Origin: Bacteroidales bacterium
GTDB lineage: Bacteria; Bacteroidota; Bacteroidia; Bacteroidales; Bacteroidaceae
Assembly: GCA_012517855.1 (NCBI GenBank)
Contig: JAAYUD010000017.1
Span: 1-51,921, forward strand
DNA length: 51,921 nt
Direction: 5' to 3'
A model generated the notes under the pieces. It saw nothing but the letters and a program-made list of their open reading frames with translations. It had not been told where the DNA came from and did no database searches. A program made the position numbers and the translations under genes. Shown here piece after piece: positions 33,940 through 42,917 of this stretch. How positions within the stretch are numbered: position 1 is the first letter of the stretch; every line of letters begins with the position of its first letter.

Positions 33940-36900
33940 TTAGAATGTCAATGAAATACCTCCCGATATTGTACGTATCGGTGAATAAAGCTCAGGATTG
34001 GTTACACCTTTCAGCGAATAACGAGGATCGAAACCTTGCCGGCCTGAAATATAGAATAAGTTCTCTCCGCTAAAATAAACGCGCATATTATCGATAGAGA
34101 ATTTATGAGTAAAGCTAGATGGCAATGTATATCCGATATTGATATTCTGAACACTCAGATAACTTGCATCTTTCAAGAAACGATCGGACCGTGCATTTTG
34201 CGAATATTTTTCAGAGAATCTCAAACGAGGTACATCCGTGTTCTTATTCTCGGGTGTCCAAGCCTTGAATATATCTTTAGACCAAGTCGTATTCGTAGTT
34301 CCACCCGTATGCATTAAAGTCTGATAAGTATAGTCGTAAGATTTACCTCCCAACTGATAGTTCAGGTTAACAGAGAAATCGAACCCACGATAACTGAAGC
34401 TTGTACCAAAACCGCCATAGAATTTGGGCAACGCATCACCGATAATATAGTTGGTAGCCAAGCTGGGGTCTTTTGTTGTTTCGCGACCGGTAACTTTACC
34501 ATTACTATCGACAGTATCTTTATAGTACATCGCTTCACCCGTTTCTTTATCAACTCCTGCATATTTAGGCAGATACCAGGTATAGAGCGACTTTCCTTCG
34601 GCTACAAAATACTCGTACATCGAAACGAATGATTTATCCAGATTGACATAACCTTTATGACCTTCGACAGTCGTTGTCTTAATGGCATCAGGCAGTTTCA
34701 GCACTTTGTTCTTCACATGAGTTATATTAAAGTTGACATCCCAATGCATATCTTTATTATTTATCAACGAAGCTGACAACGAAAGTTCGATACCCGAGTT
34801 GCGCATATCACCCAGATTAATATAATAACTGGTATAACCTATTGATGGAGGTGTGTTGAGAGAGAACAACATATCTGTGGTCTTGCGAGAGAAATAATCC
34901 AAACTACCGGAAATACGTTTATTGAACAATTCGAATTCGAGACCCGTGTTCCAGTTGGTATTCGTCTCCCAAGTAATATTTTCAGAACCTTTTTGACGCC
35001 ACTGATAAGCGGCCTCATTATTATTGTTGACTATCGTATAAGAATCGGCATAAAGATAGTTTCCGATATTATCGTTACCCTGAGAACCTACTGAAACTTT
35101 TAACTTCAGCGAATTGACCCAAGGAACATTGAAAAAATTCTCTTTCGAAATAAGCCATGCAGCACCTGCCGACCAGAAGTTGCCCCAACGATGTTTTTTG
35201 GCAAAACGAGAAGAAGCGTCACGACGATAAGATAGAGAACCATAATACTTGGAATCGTAATTGTACATGCCTCGAAAAAAGAAACCTTCGTTATTATAAT
35301 CGGAAGAATAAGAACTGGGATCTCCATTCAGATTCAAACAGGTAGCCAACTCTTTTGTTCCTTCTATACCGAAGTTGTGACCCGATGCATCCAGAAATTC
35401 AAATTTATATTTATAGTATTCATGTCCCAACATTGCACTGATATCATGTTTACCAAATTGCTTGTTATAATTAAGCAATTGCTGAGTGTTGTAAGTATAA
35501 GTTCTGGAAGAGCTCTTATATAGATAACCATTATCCGAAGAACCTGTATAATAATCGACAAAAGGACTGGTAGCATACGTGTATCTTGAGTTATAGTTGT
35601 AGGTATTGGCATTAAATGTAAATACCAATCCATCCATAATATTGATATCACCATACCCACTTGCTATAAATGAATTGCCATCGCTATCCGAAGTACGGTA
35701 TTTGTTATCGAAGATACAGTTTCCACCAACATCGCCTGCACGCGACAAGTCATAGTTTCTACCAAAGTCGTATACCTTTTCTCCCCATTGATCAATCATG
35801 ATGTTCTTTTTGGCATCGCGCAAATAAACAGGATAAATGGGAGCCAATGTCTTAATGGTACTCCAGATGGTACCGGTACCTACCGTTCCTTCGGAAGTCT
35901 GACTGTTATCATACTTAGTATAATTAAAGTTTGTACCTACTTTCAGCCATTTTTTAGCCTGATAATCCAACTTAACACGGGTACTAAGACGTTTCTGACT
36001 CGAACCGACCTGAATACCCTGCTGATCGAGATAACCGAAAGAAGTATAATAATTCACTTTATCCGAAGCACCCGATATCGTCGTATTGTATTCTTGACGG
36101 AAACCGTCTCGAAGACCTTCTTTTTGCCAATCATCGGCCTGCAACCAAAACTGCTGATTGTTATAACTATAAGGAGCCCCCATTGTTGCAGCCGAATTCA
36201 TTACACCTCCAGCCTGAATGAAATCTTGTCCATTGGGAACGGTATATACCATATAACCCGGACCTACACCTGTTGACGAATCGACCAGATTCTTATTTGC
36301 CAAACTATGTGCATCTGCTGTTGACATTGAACCACCGTCCGAGCTGACATAGTAGTTGTACAGCATCTTATAATAAGTTTCATAAAACTGTTTGGAGTTA
36401 GTGGTTTTATAATTTCTCAGCCCATTGGAATTGGCACCCCACTTAGAATCGAACGTAATCTTTGAAGCTCCGACTTTGCCACGCTTAGTGGTAATCATCA
36501 GGACGCCATTGGCTCCACGAGCGCCATAAAGCGCGTTCGAAGCAGCATCTTTCAATACCGTCATAGACTCGATATCGTTGGGATTTATCAAGTTCAAATC
36601 TCCGTCGTAGGGCATACCGTCAACTACAATGAGCGGTTCCGTGTCAGATGATATTGAACCAAATCCACGTATTGTAATAGAAGGAGAACTTCCCAATTGG
36701 AAAGAAGAATTAGATAGTTGCACACCGGCTACACGTCCGGCAAGTGCCTCTACAGGATTAGTTACCTGCGACTTCATCAATTCATCTGATTTTATGACAC
36801 CGGCGGATCCTGTAAATGCTTCTTTCTTCATCTTACCGAAGGCCACGACCAATACTTCGTCAAGTTCTTTTACGTTTTCAGTTAATTCTATCGTATAAAA

Positions 36901-37500
36901 AGATTCTCCAGCTTTCACTGTTACTTTTTTGGATTCGAATCCGATATAGGAAATTACCAACGTTACACCGGGTTTCGCGGCAATCGAAAAATGGCCGTTT
37001 ATATCAGTCGCTACTCCAACGCCCGCATTATCTTTGTCGACAACCGAAGCGCCTATAATAGGGTCTCCTTTCGAATCGACAACCTTTCCTGAAATAGTTT
37101 TTGTTGTACCCTGTTGCAAGTTCGCCTTATGCGACATTTTGTTTTCTTTCACCAACAAAATGTTTTTCCCCTCCAGAACAAAGTTTATATTCGTATTATT
37201 GAATATTTCCTTCAACACTTGAAGGACAGATTGATTGCGGGCATTAATACTGACATTCTTATTCAGATTAATATCATTCATATTGTAAACAAACAAATAA
37301 TTTGTCTGCTTCTCAATTTGATTGATGACATTCTTCAGAGAGATATCATTCGATACAACTGTAACCCGCTTCACTTGAGAATATGATTCAGTGCCAAAAG
37401 CCGTTCCGACAAATACAAATAGAGCAATAATAGTAAGCCTCATCATTCTACATATAAATTTTAGCCCCATAGCAGGACTTGGGTTCAAAATATTTTCCAT
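33940..37500 (-). CDS. SusC/RagA-family TonB-linked outer-membrane transporter with STN domain
   Basis: About 1186 residues; starts at 37500, 37470 or 37446 are possible. The signal ends near GTESYSQ. An STN (secretin/TonB short N-terminal) signalling domain (about residues 45-118; NVINQIEKQTNYLFVY) comes next. A carboxypeptidase-like domain (about 135-215; ISGKVVDSKGDPIIGASVV) precedes the plug with TGSAGVI, VEALAGRVAGVQL and LKDAASNALYGARGANGVL, and then the barrel. The STN domain fits control by the FecR/ECF pair just upstream, which senses transporter occupancy. It forms a pair with the SusD downstream. Confidence 0.96.
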   Translation of the reverse strand: MENILNPSPAMGLKFICRMMRLTIIALFVFVGTAFGTESYSQVKRVTVVSNDISLKNVINQIEKQTNYLFVYNMNDINLNKNVSINARNQSVLQVLKEIFNNTNINFVLEGKNILLVKENKMSHKANLQQGTTKTISGKVVDSKGDPIIGASVVDKDNAGVGVATDINGHFSIAAKPGVTLVISYIGFESKKVTVKAGESFYTIELTENVKELDEVLVVAFGKMKKEAFTGSAGVIKSDELMKSQVTNPVEALAGRVAGVQLSNSSFQLGSSPSITIRGFGSISSDTEPLIVVDGMPYDGDLNLINPNDIESMTVLKDAASNALYGARGANGVLMITTKRGKVGASKITFDSKWGANSNGLRNYKTTNSKQFYETYYKMLYNYYVSSDGGSMSTADAHSLANKNLVDSSTGVGPGYMVYTVPNGQDFIQAGGVMNSAATMGAPYSYNNQQFWLQADDWQKEGLRDGFRQEYNTTISGASDKVNYYTSFGYLDQQGIQVGSSQKRLSTRVKLDYQAKKWLKVGTNFNYTKYDNSQTSEGTVGTGTIWSTIKTLAPIYPVYLRDAKKNIMIDQWGEKVYDFGRNYDLSRAGDVGGNCIFDNKYRTSDSDGNSFIASGYGDINIMDGLVFTFNANTYNYNSRYTYATSPFVDYYTGSSDNGYLYKSSSRTYTYNTQQLLNYNKQFGKHDISAMLGHEYYKYKFEFLDASGHNFGIEGTKELATCLNLNGDPSSYSSDYNNEGFFFRGMYNYDSKYYGSLSYRRDASSRFAKKHRWGNFWSAGAAWLISKENFFNVPWVNSLKLKVSVGSQGNDNIGNYLYADSYTIVNNNNEAAYQWRQKGSENITWETNTNWNTGLEFELFNKRISGSLDYFSRKTTDMLFSLNTPPSIGYTSYYINLGDMRNSGIELSLSASLINNKDMHWDVNFNITHVKNKVLKLPDAIKTTTVEGHKGYVNLDKSFVSMYEYFVAEGKSLYTWYLPKYAGVDKETGEAMYYKDTVDSNGKVTGRETTKDPSLATNYIIGDALPKFYGGFGTSFSYRGFDFSVNLNYQLGGKSYDYTYQTLMHTGGTTNTTWSKDIFKAWTPENKNTDVPRLRFSEKYSQNARSDRFLKDASYLSVQNINIGYTLPSSFTHKFSIDNMRVYFSGENLFYISGRQGFDPRYSLKGVTNPELYSPIRTISGGISLTF

Positions 37501-37546
37501 ATATTTGCACTGTATTTTGAGTTAATTACTTAAGATAAAACAAATT

Positions 37547-37596
37547 ATTCAACTTCACGTTGAATTCGGCGGGATGATACAGCCATATCGTCCCGC
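37547..37596. other. Two hairpins between fecR and susC
   Basis: ATTCAAC-TTCAC-GTTGAAT at 37547-37565, and GCGGGATGATA (37569-37579) with TATCGTCCCGC (37586-37596). The second has an 11-bp stem with one G-U pair; its T run lies on the plus strand, so on the minus strand it may act as a processing or attenuation structure rather than a classic terminator. Confidence 0.4.
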
Positions 37597-37661
37597 TACT
37601 TTTTTATTAGAATATATGCAATCAGATATGTTTCATAGGCAAGTGTTTTTGTTAGGTTACA

Positions 37662-38603
37662 TTAATATATAATATACAGATTCTTTTCATTGTCTTTGGT
37701 GTAAGAGAACTTATGATCTCGTTTGAGCACCTCTAGCACATGTTCTATTCCATCGCTCGACCAGAACTTTCCAGTATAACGATAAGAGGCTATCTTTGCA
37801 TTGGCGATTCTGAGTTTTACCCCATAATATCGTCCCAATTTATCGGCCATCATACCAATAGTCATATTGTCGAAGCATATCAAACCGTCTCGCCATCTGA
37901 AATATTCGGGATGCAATATCTCACCTTTCACAACATGACCGTCGGAAGTATATACGCGCTCACCTGAATTCAAATCGGCCACTCTATTATCTGGAGTCAT
38001 CACGTGGACTTTACCTTGCAGCAAATCTATTTCACAATTTTCATCCTCATAAGCCAACACGTCAAATTCCGTGCCTAATACCTGTACTCGATACCCCTTG
38101 GCATTAACTATGAAAGGACGTGTGGCATCGTGAGTAACTTTGAAAAACGCCTCACCCTGCAACGACACGTTGCGTTCTCCCTTTTTGAATTTGGATGGAT
38201 AAGTTATTTTCGAATTGGCATTGAGCCATACATGTGTTCCATCTTCAAGAGTCAGTTCGGCCCGCTGTCCCGGAGGAGTATACAAGCACTCCATCGTAGA
38301 CTTCTTTTCCGTTTTTTCGGTATTCATCCAATAGTAAGCACCTATTACGGCAATTACAAAAATGGCCGCAATTTTTATGATTTCTTTTAGGACAGGAGAA
38401 ATAGCATTTTTCCTCGTTTTTACACTTTCATTTCGAATTTCTTGCATAGAGTCGGCACGCCACAAAGTAAGAATATAGAGCTTACGCTGAGACATATATT
38501 CATCCATGTTTTCGTCCTTTTGCTCAATCCATTCCCACACCTCCTTCGTTTCATCTTGATTGGCAAATCCGGCTATATATTTTTCCAGTAGCTTAGCATC
38601 CAT
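37662..38603 (-). CDS. FecR-family anti-sigma factor
   Basis: A 313-residue inner-membrane protein. The cytoplasmic N-terminus (about residues 1-88; KYIAGFANQDETKEVWEWIE) binds the sigma factor. One membrane helix (about 90-108, IIKIAAIFVIAVIGAYYW) follows. The periplasmic FecR domain (about 118-215; PPGQRAELTLEDGTHVWLNA, GEAFFKVTH, VLGTEFDVLAY) and a DUF4974 C-terminus (about 243-313, FDNMTIGMMADKLGRYYGV) complete the family architecture. It relays the signal from the SusC STN domain to the ECF sigma factor encoded upstream. Confidence 0.95.
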   Translation of the reverse strand: MDAKLLEKYIAGFANQDETKEVWEWIEQKDENMDEYMSQRKLYILTLWRADSMQEIRNESVKTRKNAISPVLKEIIKIAAIFVIAVIGAYYWMNTEKTEKKSTMECLYTPPGQRAELTLEDGTHVWLNANSKITYPSKFKKGERNVSLQGEAFFKVTHDATRPFIVNAKGYRVQVLGTEFDVLAYEDENCEIDLLQGKVHVMTPDNRVADLNSGERVYTSDGHVVKGEILHPEYFRWRDGLICFDNMTIGMMADKLGRYYGVKLRIANAKIASYRYTGKFWSSDGIEHVLEVLKRDHKFSYTKDNEKNLYIIY

Positions 38604-38729
38604 ATTCCAAGGTATTTTGTATTAGGACGTTTTAACTTCTAAAAACCCTAAACCAAAAAGAAAGAAATTTCAAAAGTAGTAACGAAAAGGAACAAAAAAG
38701 CCTTTTAGAAGGCACATCCTAATTTAAAA

Positions 38730-39299
38730 TTATAGTAGAAAATAGAGAGGAAGATAATCTTGCAGCGCCACTCTAAGCACCTTAAGAGCCTTTGTTATAT
38801 GATACTCTACACTTTTTAGAGAAAGATCCATTTGCATGGAAATTTCTTTGTTCGATTTATCTTCGAAACGACTCATCATAAAAATCTGCTGGGTTTGCGG
38901 AGACAATTGCTTTAATGTACATCGAATAATATTCAGAACTTCATCCGAAAATATTTCTGTCGGATCGCAAGCCTGCAAAGTATTTATACGTTTGGATAAC
39001 TCCCTGTCTTGCCAATTGGTGATGGAAACAATCGCATTTCGTTTCAGTTCCTCGTGCCGCAAATAATCGAGCGACTTATCTTTTAGAATAACAAAAAGAA
39101 GTACCTCCAAGCGCCTCACTTCTTCCGTTTTCATTATATTCCACAATTTTATTAGGGCATCCGATGTAATATCTTCAGCCGCCATATCATCATGTACAAA
39201 CGATTTGACAAAGAAAAAAGACTTCTTAAAGTAAGTTGTATAAATATCCGAGAATGTACTTTCCGATACCATTTTCGTTAATTCTAAACAAGACTCCAA
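38730..39299 (-). CDS. ECF-type RNA polymerase sigma-70 factor
   Basis: A 189-residue protein. The sigma-2 region (about residues 15-80) is YFKKSFFFVKSFVHDDMAAE, then ITSDALIKLW. The sigma-4 region (about 125-180) has LSPQTQQIFMMSRFEDKSNK and a helix-turn-helix ending VEYHITKALKVLR. It belongs to the Bacteroidetes FecI-like ECF group paired with FecR anti-sigma factors. It likely activates the SusC/SusD/GH89 locus when the glycan is bound. It is the first gene of the locus, 126 bases before fecR. Confidence 0.95.
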   Translation of the reverse strand: MESCLELTKMVSESTFSDIYTTYFKKSFFFVKSFVHDDMAAEDITSDALIKLWNIMKTEEVRRLEVLLFVILKDKSLDYLRHEELKRNAIVSITNWQDRELSKRINTLQACDPTEIFSDEVLNIIRCTLKQLSPQTQQIFMMSRFEDKSNKEISMQMDLSLKSVEYHITKALKVLRVALQDYLPLYFLL

Positions 39300-39309
39300 T
39301 TACCGCTTG

Positions 39310-39317
39310 CAAATATA
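39310..39317 (-). promoter_or_regulatory. -7 box of the ECF sigma gene
   Basis: Minus-strand TATATTTG, 10 bases before the start codon (a short leader). No convincing -33 element. Confidence 0.35.
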
Positions 39318-39532
39318 AAGAATTATATTCAATTTTTTATAAATTTCATTATTAGTCTCTTATTTTTTTTTGCACATGCATTTATGACAAATAGAATGGT
39401 ATTATTATACTATCAATAGCAACAGTTGTTTTTAATTTAAGTTTTACATACTACATTGACACAATAACGAGCTAAATAATAACACATCATACCCTACCCT
39501 TTTCCCTGCAATTGATAACAAAGTGAATGTAC

Positions 39533-39562
39533 GGAGGCATTCTGATACTTTCTTATCCGAAC
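39533..39562 (-). repeat. Repeat box A, inverted fragment
   Basis: The reverse complement reads GGATAAGAAAGTATCAGAAT, identical at its first 16 bases to the start of box A at 39813. Confidence 0.6.
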
Positions 39563-39660
39563 GTCACTTTCAGGATACTCCAAAAGGCATTTTTGTTATC
39601 GATTCAGCACTTAAATGTAAACTGAATCAGTACAAAGGCATAAATAGAATTTAGACAACA

Positions 39661-39767
39661 CAGTGATATACAGCGAGAAAATCTTAAGGACAAAAATAAA
39701 TGTTTGTAAGTATAAACTTTTATTTTCGTCAAGACGAATTTTTATGTTCGTCCTTATCATTTTTTGA
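39661..39767 (+). repeat. Repeat R110, copy 3
   Basis: Matches the reverse complement of 11969-12071 at roughly 90 percent by eye. Arms AAGGACAAAAATAAA.. and ..TTTATTTTCGTC form a cruciform with the loop pair GTTTGTA/TATAAAC. A third TTCGTCCTTA lies at the 3' edge. Confidence 0.75.
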
Positions 39768-39812
39768 AAACGCCGCGTCGATTTATTCTATCGAGGTATA
39801 CAACCTTCGCAT

Positions 39813-39925
39813 GGATAAGAAAGTATCAGTGTTGCAGCAAATATTCGCCTCGCAAAACGTTCTGAAAAACGACTTCAAGATAATCACCTATCAATCAACT
39901 CGTCTCTGCGTCAATGGGGTGTGCA
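39813..39925 (+). repeat. Repeat box A, copy 1
   Basis: Starts GGATAAGAAAGTATCAGT, contains ATATTCGCCTCGCAAAACGT and CTGAAAAACG, and ends TCAATGGGGTGTGCA. It is the best preserved copy. Confidence 0.65.
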
Positions 39926-40008
39926 TACTAGAAAAACGAAAATTCGTTTGGCGCTGATAACTAAAGGAATAGGCGTTTTGAAAAAAAACTTTTATATATT
40001 GCTAAATT

Positions 40009-40096
40009 GTCGTATGTTAGTTTTTTCGGTGAGGTCCTTAAGTTTTTTTCAAAACGTATGGACCTAAAACTTTTTAGGGACATACGTCGTTTTGGA
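40009..40096 (+). repeat. Repeat box B, copy 2
   Basis: Similar to 11403-11489. It contains the near palindrome ACGTATGGACCTAAAA..TTTTTAGGGACATACGT. Confidence 0.65.
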
Positions 40097-40263
40097 CGCC
40101 AAAGAACATTAGAAAACTAATTGAGGAACATACATGCAGCGAACAATATAGGTCCCTCAAAAACAAGTTTTCATTTTTATGTGAGAAGTGTAACTAAAGA
40201 GTCATATTTACATAAAAAAGTATTCTTTTATAAAGTCTCACTTATAAATTCCTTTTTTTTATG

Positions 40264-40271
40264 TAAGTTTG
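40264..40271 (+). promoter_or_regulatory. -7 box of the nitroreductase gene
   Basis: TAAGTTTG, 48 bases before the start codon at 40320. Confidence 0.5.
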
Positions 40272-40319
40272 CCTAGAATAAAAAATTTATAAAGGGATCT
40301 ATTATAACATCTATTTTCT

Positions 40320-40841
40320 ATGAACGATTTTTTTGATTTGATACGCACTCGACGCAGTATCCGAAAGTATAAACCGGATGCTGTTCCAAGACATTTGATA
40401 GACCAAATAGTAGAAGCCGGGACTTATGCTCCGACGGGCATGAACGCGCAGTCGCCAGTCATTGTCGCAATAACCAATAAAGAAGTTCGCGACCGCCTGT
40501 CGAAAATGAACGCCGATATTATGGGCACATCGAGCGATCCTTTTTATGGAGCGCCGGTCGTAATAGTTGTACTGGCCGACAAAAACAGACCCACACGCGT
40601 CTATGATGGAAGCTTGGTGATGGAGAATTTAATGCTTGCCGCTCACGCTCTCGGGTTGGGAAGTTGTTGGATTCATCGCGCCAAAGGAGTATTTGAGAGC
40701 GAAGAAGGTAAAGCTCTACTCCGCTCTTGGGGTATAGAAGGCGACTACGAAGGTATCGCCCATTGTATTGTCGGTTATCCTGCCGGTCCTATGCCCGAGA
40801 CAAGACCTCGTAAGGAAGGATATATTCATTACATCAAATGA
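40320..40841 (+). CDS. Nitroreductase-family flavoprotein
   Basis: A 173-residue protein. The N-terminal FMN-binding signature is IRTRRSIRKYKPD, followed by AGTYAPTGMNAQSP; LAAHALGLGSCWIHRAK contains the dimer and FMN contacts. The length and the missing large insertion fit small NAD(P)H-dependent nitro/FMN reductases. The substrate is unknown. Its stop overlaps the start of the next gene (ATGA at 40838-40841). Confidence 0.9.
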   Translation: MNDFFDLIRTRRSIRKYKPDAVPRHLIDQIVEAGTYAPTGMNAQSPVIVAITNKEVRDRLSKMNADIMGTSSDPFYGAPVVIVVLADKNRPTRVYDGSLVMENLMLAAHALGLGSCWIHRAKGVFESEEGKALLRSWGIEGDYEGIAHCIVGYPAGPMPETRPRKEGYIHYIK

Positions 40842-41458
40842 GACGCTTATTTCTGATATTATTTTTATGTTGTTCTCTACCTGTTTGCATGTGGGGACAA
40901 TACGAAATTGCTGCCGATACGCTACACCGTTCATTGAACAGTAAGCAACCCGAAATAAAACAATTCGGCGAGTATCAACTGGACATGAGACAACTTAATG
41001 TCTTGCCTTCGACGTCCAAAGCAATCCAATTTTCGAAAGATGGCATACTCACAAAAGATTTCAGTAATATGTTTCGACTCGACACGGGCAATATCTTCGG
41101 AACAGGTTTTACGAATGATTTTTCGAGAACAAATATTTTGTTTCCCTACAATACATGGAGCTATCCGTACGGTATCGGCTACGGTTACGGATTGGGATAT
41201 ATACCACTTTATAATACGTGGTCGTATAGTCTCAGCACCAACCCCGATATGCTTCAAGGAGCTAGCTTCCATCTGAAAAACGGAGCGCAGATCAATCTAT
41301 ATGGTAAGTATGATGCTCAAGGGAGACTATTGCCGGGGATGAATGCAATGCCTTGGCAGAAACACGATTTTAAAGGGGCATTCGAAATGAAATCAGCCAA
41401 TGGACATTTCGGTTTCCGTGTAGAAGTGAGTAGAGAAGCCAACCCAATGGGATTTTAA
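40838..41458 (+). CDS. Secreted hypothetical protein coupled to nitroreductase
   Basis: A 206-residue protein with signal MRRLFLILFLCCSLPVCMWG. The mature part has a polar N-terminal region and an aromatic/Gly-rich middle (SYPYGIGYGYGLGYIPLYNT) flanked by two NTWSY copies. The C-terminal region ends FGFRVEVSREANPMGF. It resembles a small outer-membrane or surface protein; no family is recognised. Translation is coupled to the nitroreductase by a 4-base overlap. Confidence 0.75.
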   Translation: MRRLFLILFLCCSLPVCMWGQYEIAADTLHRSLNSKQPEIKQFGEYQLDMRQLNVLPSTSKAIQFSKDGILTKDFSNMFRLDTGNIFGTGFTNDFSRTNILFPYNTWSYPYGIGYGYGLGYIPLYNTWSYSLSTNPDMLQGASFHLKNGAQINLYGKYDAQGRLLPGMNAMPWQKHDFKGAFEMKSANGHFGFRVEVSREANPMGF

Positions 41459-41491
41459 TTTGAATTATAGATTTCTATATTCTATTGTCTT

Positions 41492-42016
41492 TTACCATCC
41501 GAAAGCTTCGGCATTATCCATCCATTTGCCCTGCGCTTTCAGCACTTGTTCTACGATATCGCGACCTACTCCTGAGCCACCATTACAATGAGAGATATAA
41601 CAAGCAACATTTTTCACCTCGGGTGCTGCGTCTTTAGGACAGCATGGCAAACCACATTCACGTAATACTTCGAGATCGGGAATATCGTCCCCCACAAATA
41701 TGATTTCTTCATCTTTCAGCCCATACTTATCGCGAAAAGCCCGATAATCGTGAATCTTCACCGCTGAACCCGAAATGACATCTTGAACACCAAGTCCTTC
41801 GTAGCGCATTTCTACCGCTTTGGTACGTCCTCCGGTAATAATAGCCAGATGCAATCCTTTCTTCACCGCCAGTTGGATAGCATAGCCGTCTTTAATATTG
41901 ACTGTACGCATAGGTTCACCCGATATATCAAGTACAATAGTATCGGCACTCAATACCCCGTCTACATCAAAAGCGATGGCTTTAATCTTCGTCAGATCAT
42001 AATTTATGGAACTCAT
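41492..42016 (-). CDS. kdsC: KDO 8-phosphate phosphatase (HAD family)
   Basis: A 174-residue HAD enzyme without cap domain. Motif I is [12 protein letters not shown] (D17, D19), motif [13 protein letters not shown], and motif [19 protein letters not shown]. These match KdsC, which dephosphorylates 3-deoxy-D-manno-octulosonate 8-phosphate for lipopolysaccharide core synthesis. It is the third gene of a minus-strand operon with a DUF2520 protein and a nitroreductase, a common Bacteroidetes grouping. Confidence 0.9.
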   Translation of the reverse strand: MSSINYDLTKIKAIAFDVDGVLSADTIVLDISGEPMRTVNIKDGYAIQLAVKKGLHLAIITGGRTKAVEMRYEGLGVQDVISGSAVKIHDYRAFRDKYGLKDEEIIFVGDDIPDLEVLRECGLPCCPKDAAPEVKNVACYISHCNGGSGVGRDIVEQVLKAQGKWMDNAEAFGW

Positions 42017-42111
42017 ATGAATGAATTTATTTTATTTCGTACAACACACCCTTCTATCTTTGACCACAGAGAAACAAACGCACACGTGTGTTGATTACAA
42101 ATATAATGATA

Positions 42112-42900
42112 CTATTTCAAATTATGAATGCTACGGCTGATCAATTTATAAAGTTCTTGTAGCGACGGCTCTTTTTGCAGCATCTGTATATGAGCATTCA
42201 TTACCTCTTCATCATTTCGAGCCGCCGGTCCGGTTTGAGTGAGCGAAGGCGCCAACTGATGCACTTTCCGTGCCGTTTCATCTATCAGAGGCAGCATGAC
42301 GTCGAAAGGAAGATCATACTTATTGAGCAATTCGGCAGCAAGAGCATACATGTGATTTGAAAAATTACAGGTGAAGACAGCCGCCAAATGCAATATTTTA
42401 CGTTGTTCGGACGTAGCGTCATAAACCTTTTGAGATAATATTTGCGCAATGCCTTTCATCAAATCATGGTCTTCAGTATTATTGGCTTCGATAAAGATGG
42501 GTATTTGCGAGAAATCAACCTCCACCTGTTTGCTGAAAGTTTGCATCGGATACACAACACCATATCTATTTGCCTGCCCTTTCCACACATCAAGAGGAAT
42601 ACTTCCTGCCGTATGAATAAAAAGTTTATCTTCCCTACCTTTCACCAATTTCGGAACAAGTTGAACAAAAGCCGTATCGGTTAGACTCACAAAATAAATT
42701 TCTCCGGAAAGGCTCACACTGTCAAGCGAATCGGTCCATTCGGCCTCAACGGCATCGGCAAGCTGTCGGGCATGGATTTCTGTGCGACTATAAACTTGCA
42801 TAATTCGAAAACCACGACGATAAAGAACTTTTGCCAAATTCGTTGCCAGGTTGCCCGATCCGATAAAGACAATCTGAGTGTCTTGTATACTTCTCTTCAT
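42112..42900 (-). CDS. Rossmann-like / DUF2520 oxidoreductase-like protein
   Basis: A 262-residue protein. The N-terminal NAD(P)-binding fold has FIGSGNLATNLAKVLYRRG, and IYFVSLTDTAFVQLVP follows. The C-terminal helical DUF2520 domain (about residues 135-260) has KILHLAAVFTCNFSNHMYAL and RKVHQLAPSLTQTGPAARND. It resembles pyrroline-5-carboxylate reductase or F420-dependent NADP reductases, but the substrate is unknown. It lies 17 bases after the nitroreductase and 95 bases before kdsC. Confidence 0.88.
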   Translation of the reverse strand: MKRSIQDTQIVFIGSGNLATNLAKVLYRRGFRIMQVYSRTEIHARQLADAVEAEWTDSLDSVSLSGEIYFVSLTDTAFVQLVPKLVKGREDKLFIHTAGSIPLDVWKGQANRYGVVYPMQTFSKQVEVDFSQIPIFIEANNTEDHDLMKGIAQILSQKVYDATSEQRKILHLAAVFTCNFSNHMYALAAELLNKYDLPFDVMLPLIDETARKVHQLAPSLTQTGPAARNDEEVMNAHIQMLQKEPSLQELYKLISRSIHNLK

Positions 42901-42917
42901 ATTATATTTTGAACATA

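Larger units (their letters stand above)
39318..40263. other. Repeat-rich non-coding stretch
   Basis: No gene is supported. It holds an inverted box A fragment (39533-39562), R110 (39661-39767), box A (39813-39925) and box B (40009-40096), the same set found at 11403-12284. An 85-codon frame at 39700-39957 merely spans R110 and box A. Confidence 0.6.

Noticed and set aside
39700-39957. An 85-codon frame in the 39.3-40.3 kb gap
   Set aside because: It starts inside R110 and crosses box A. The other copies of these repeats do not keep the frame.
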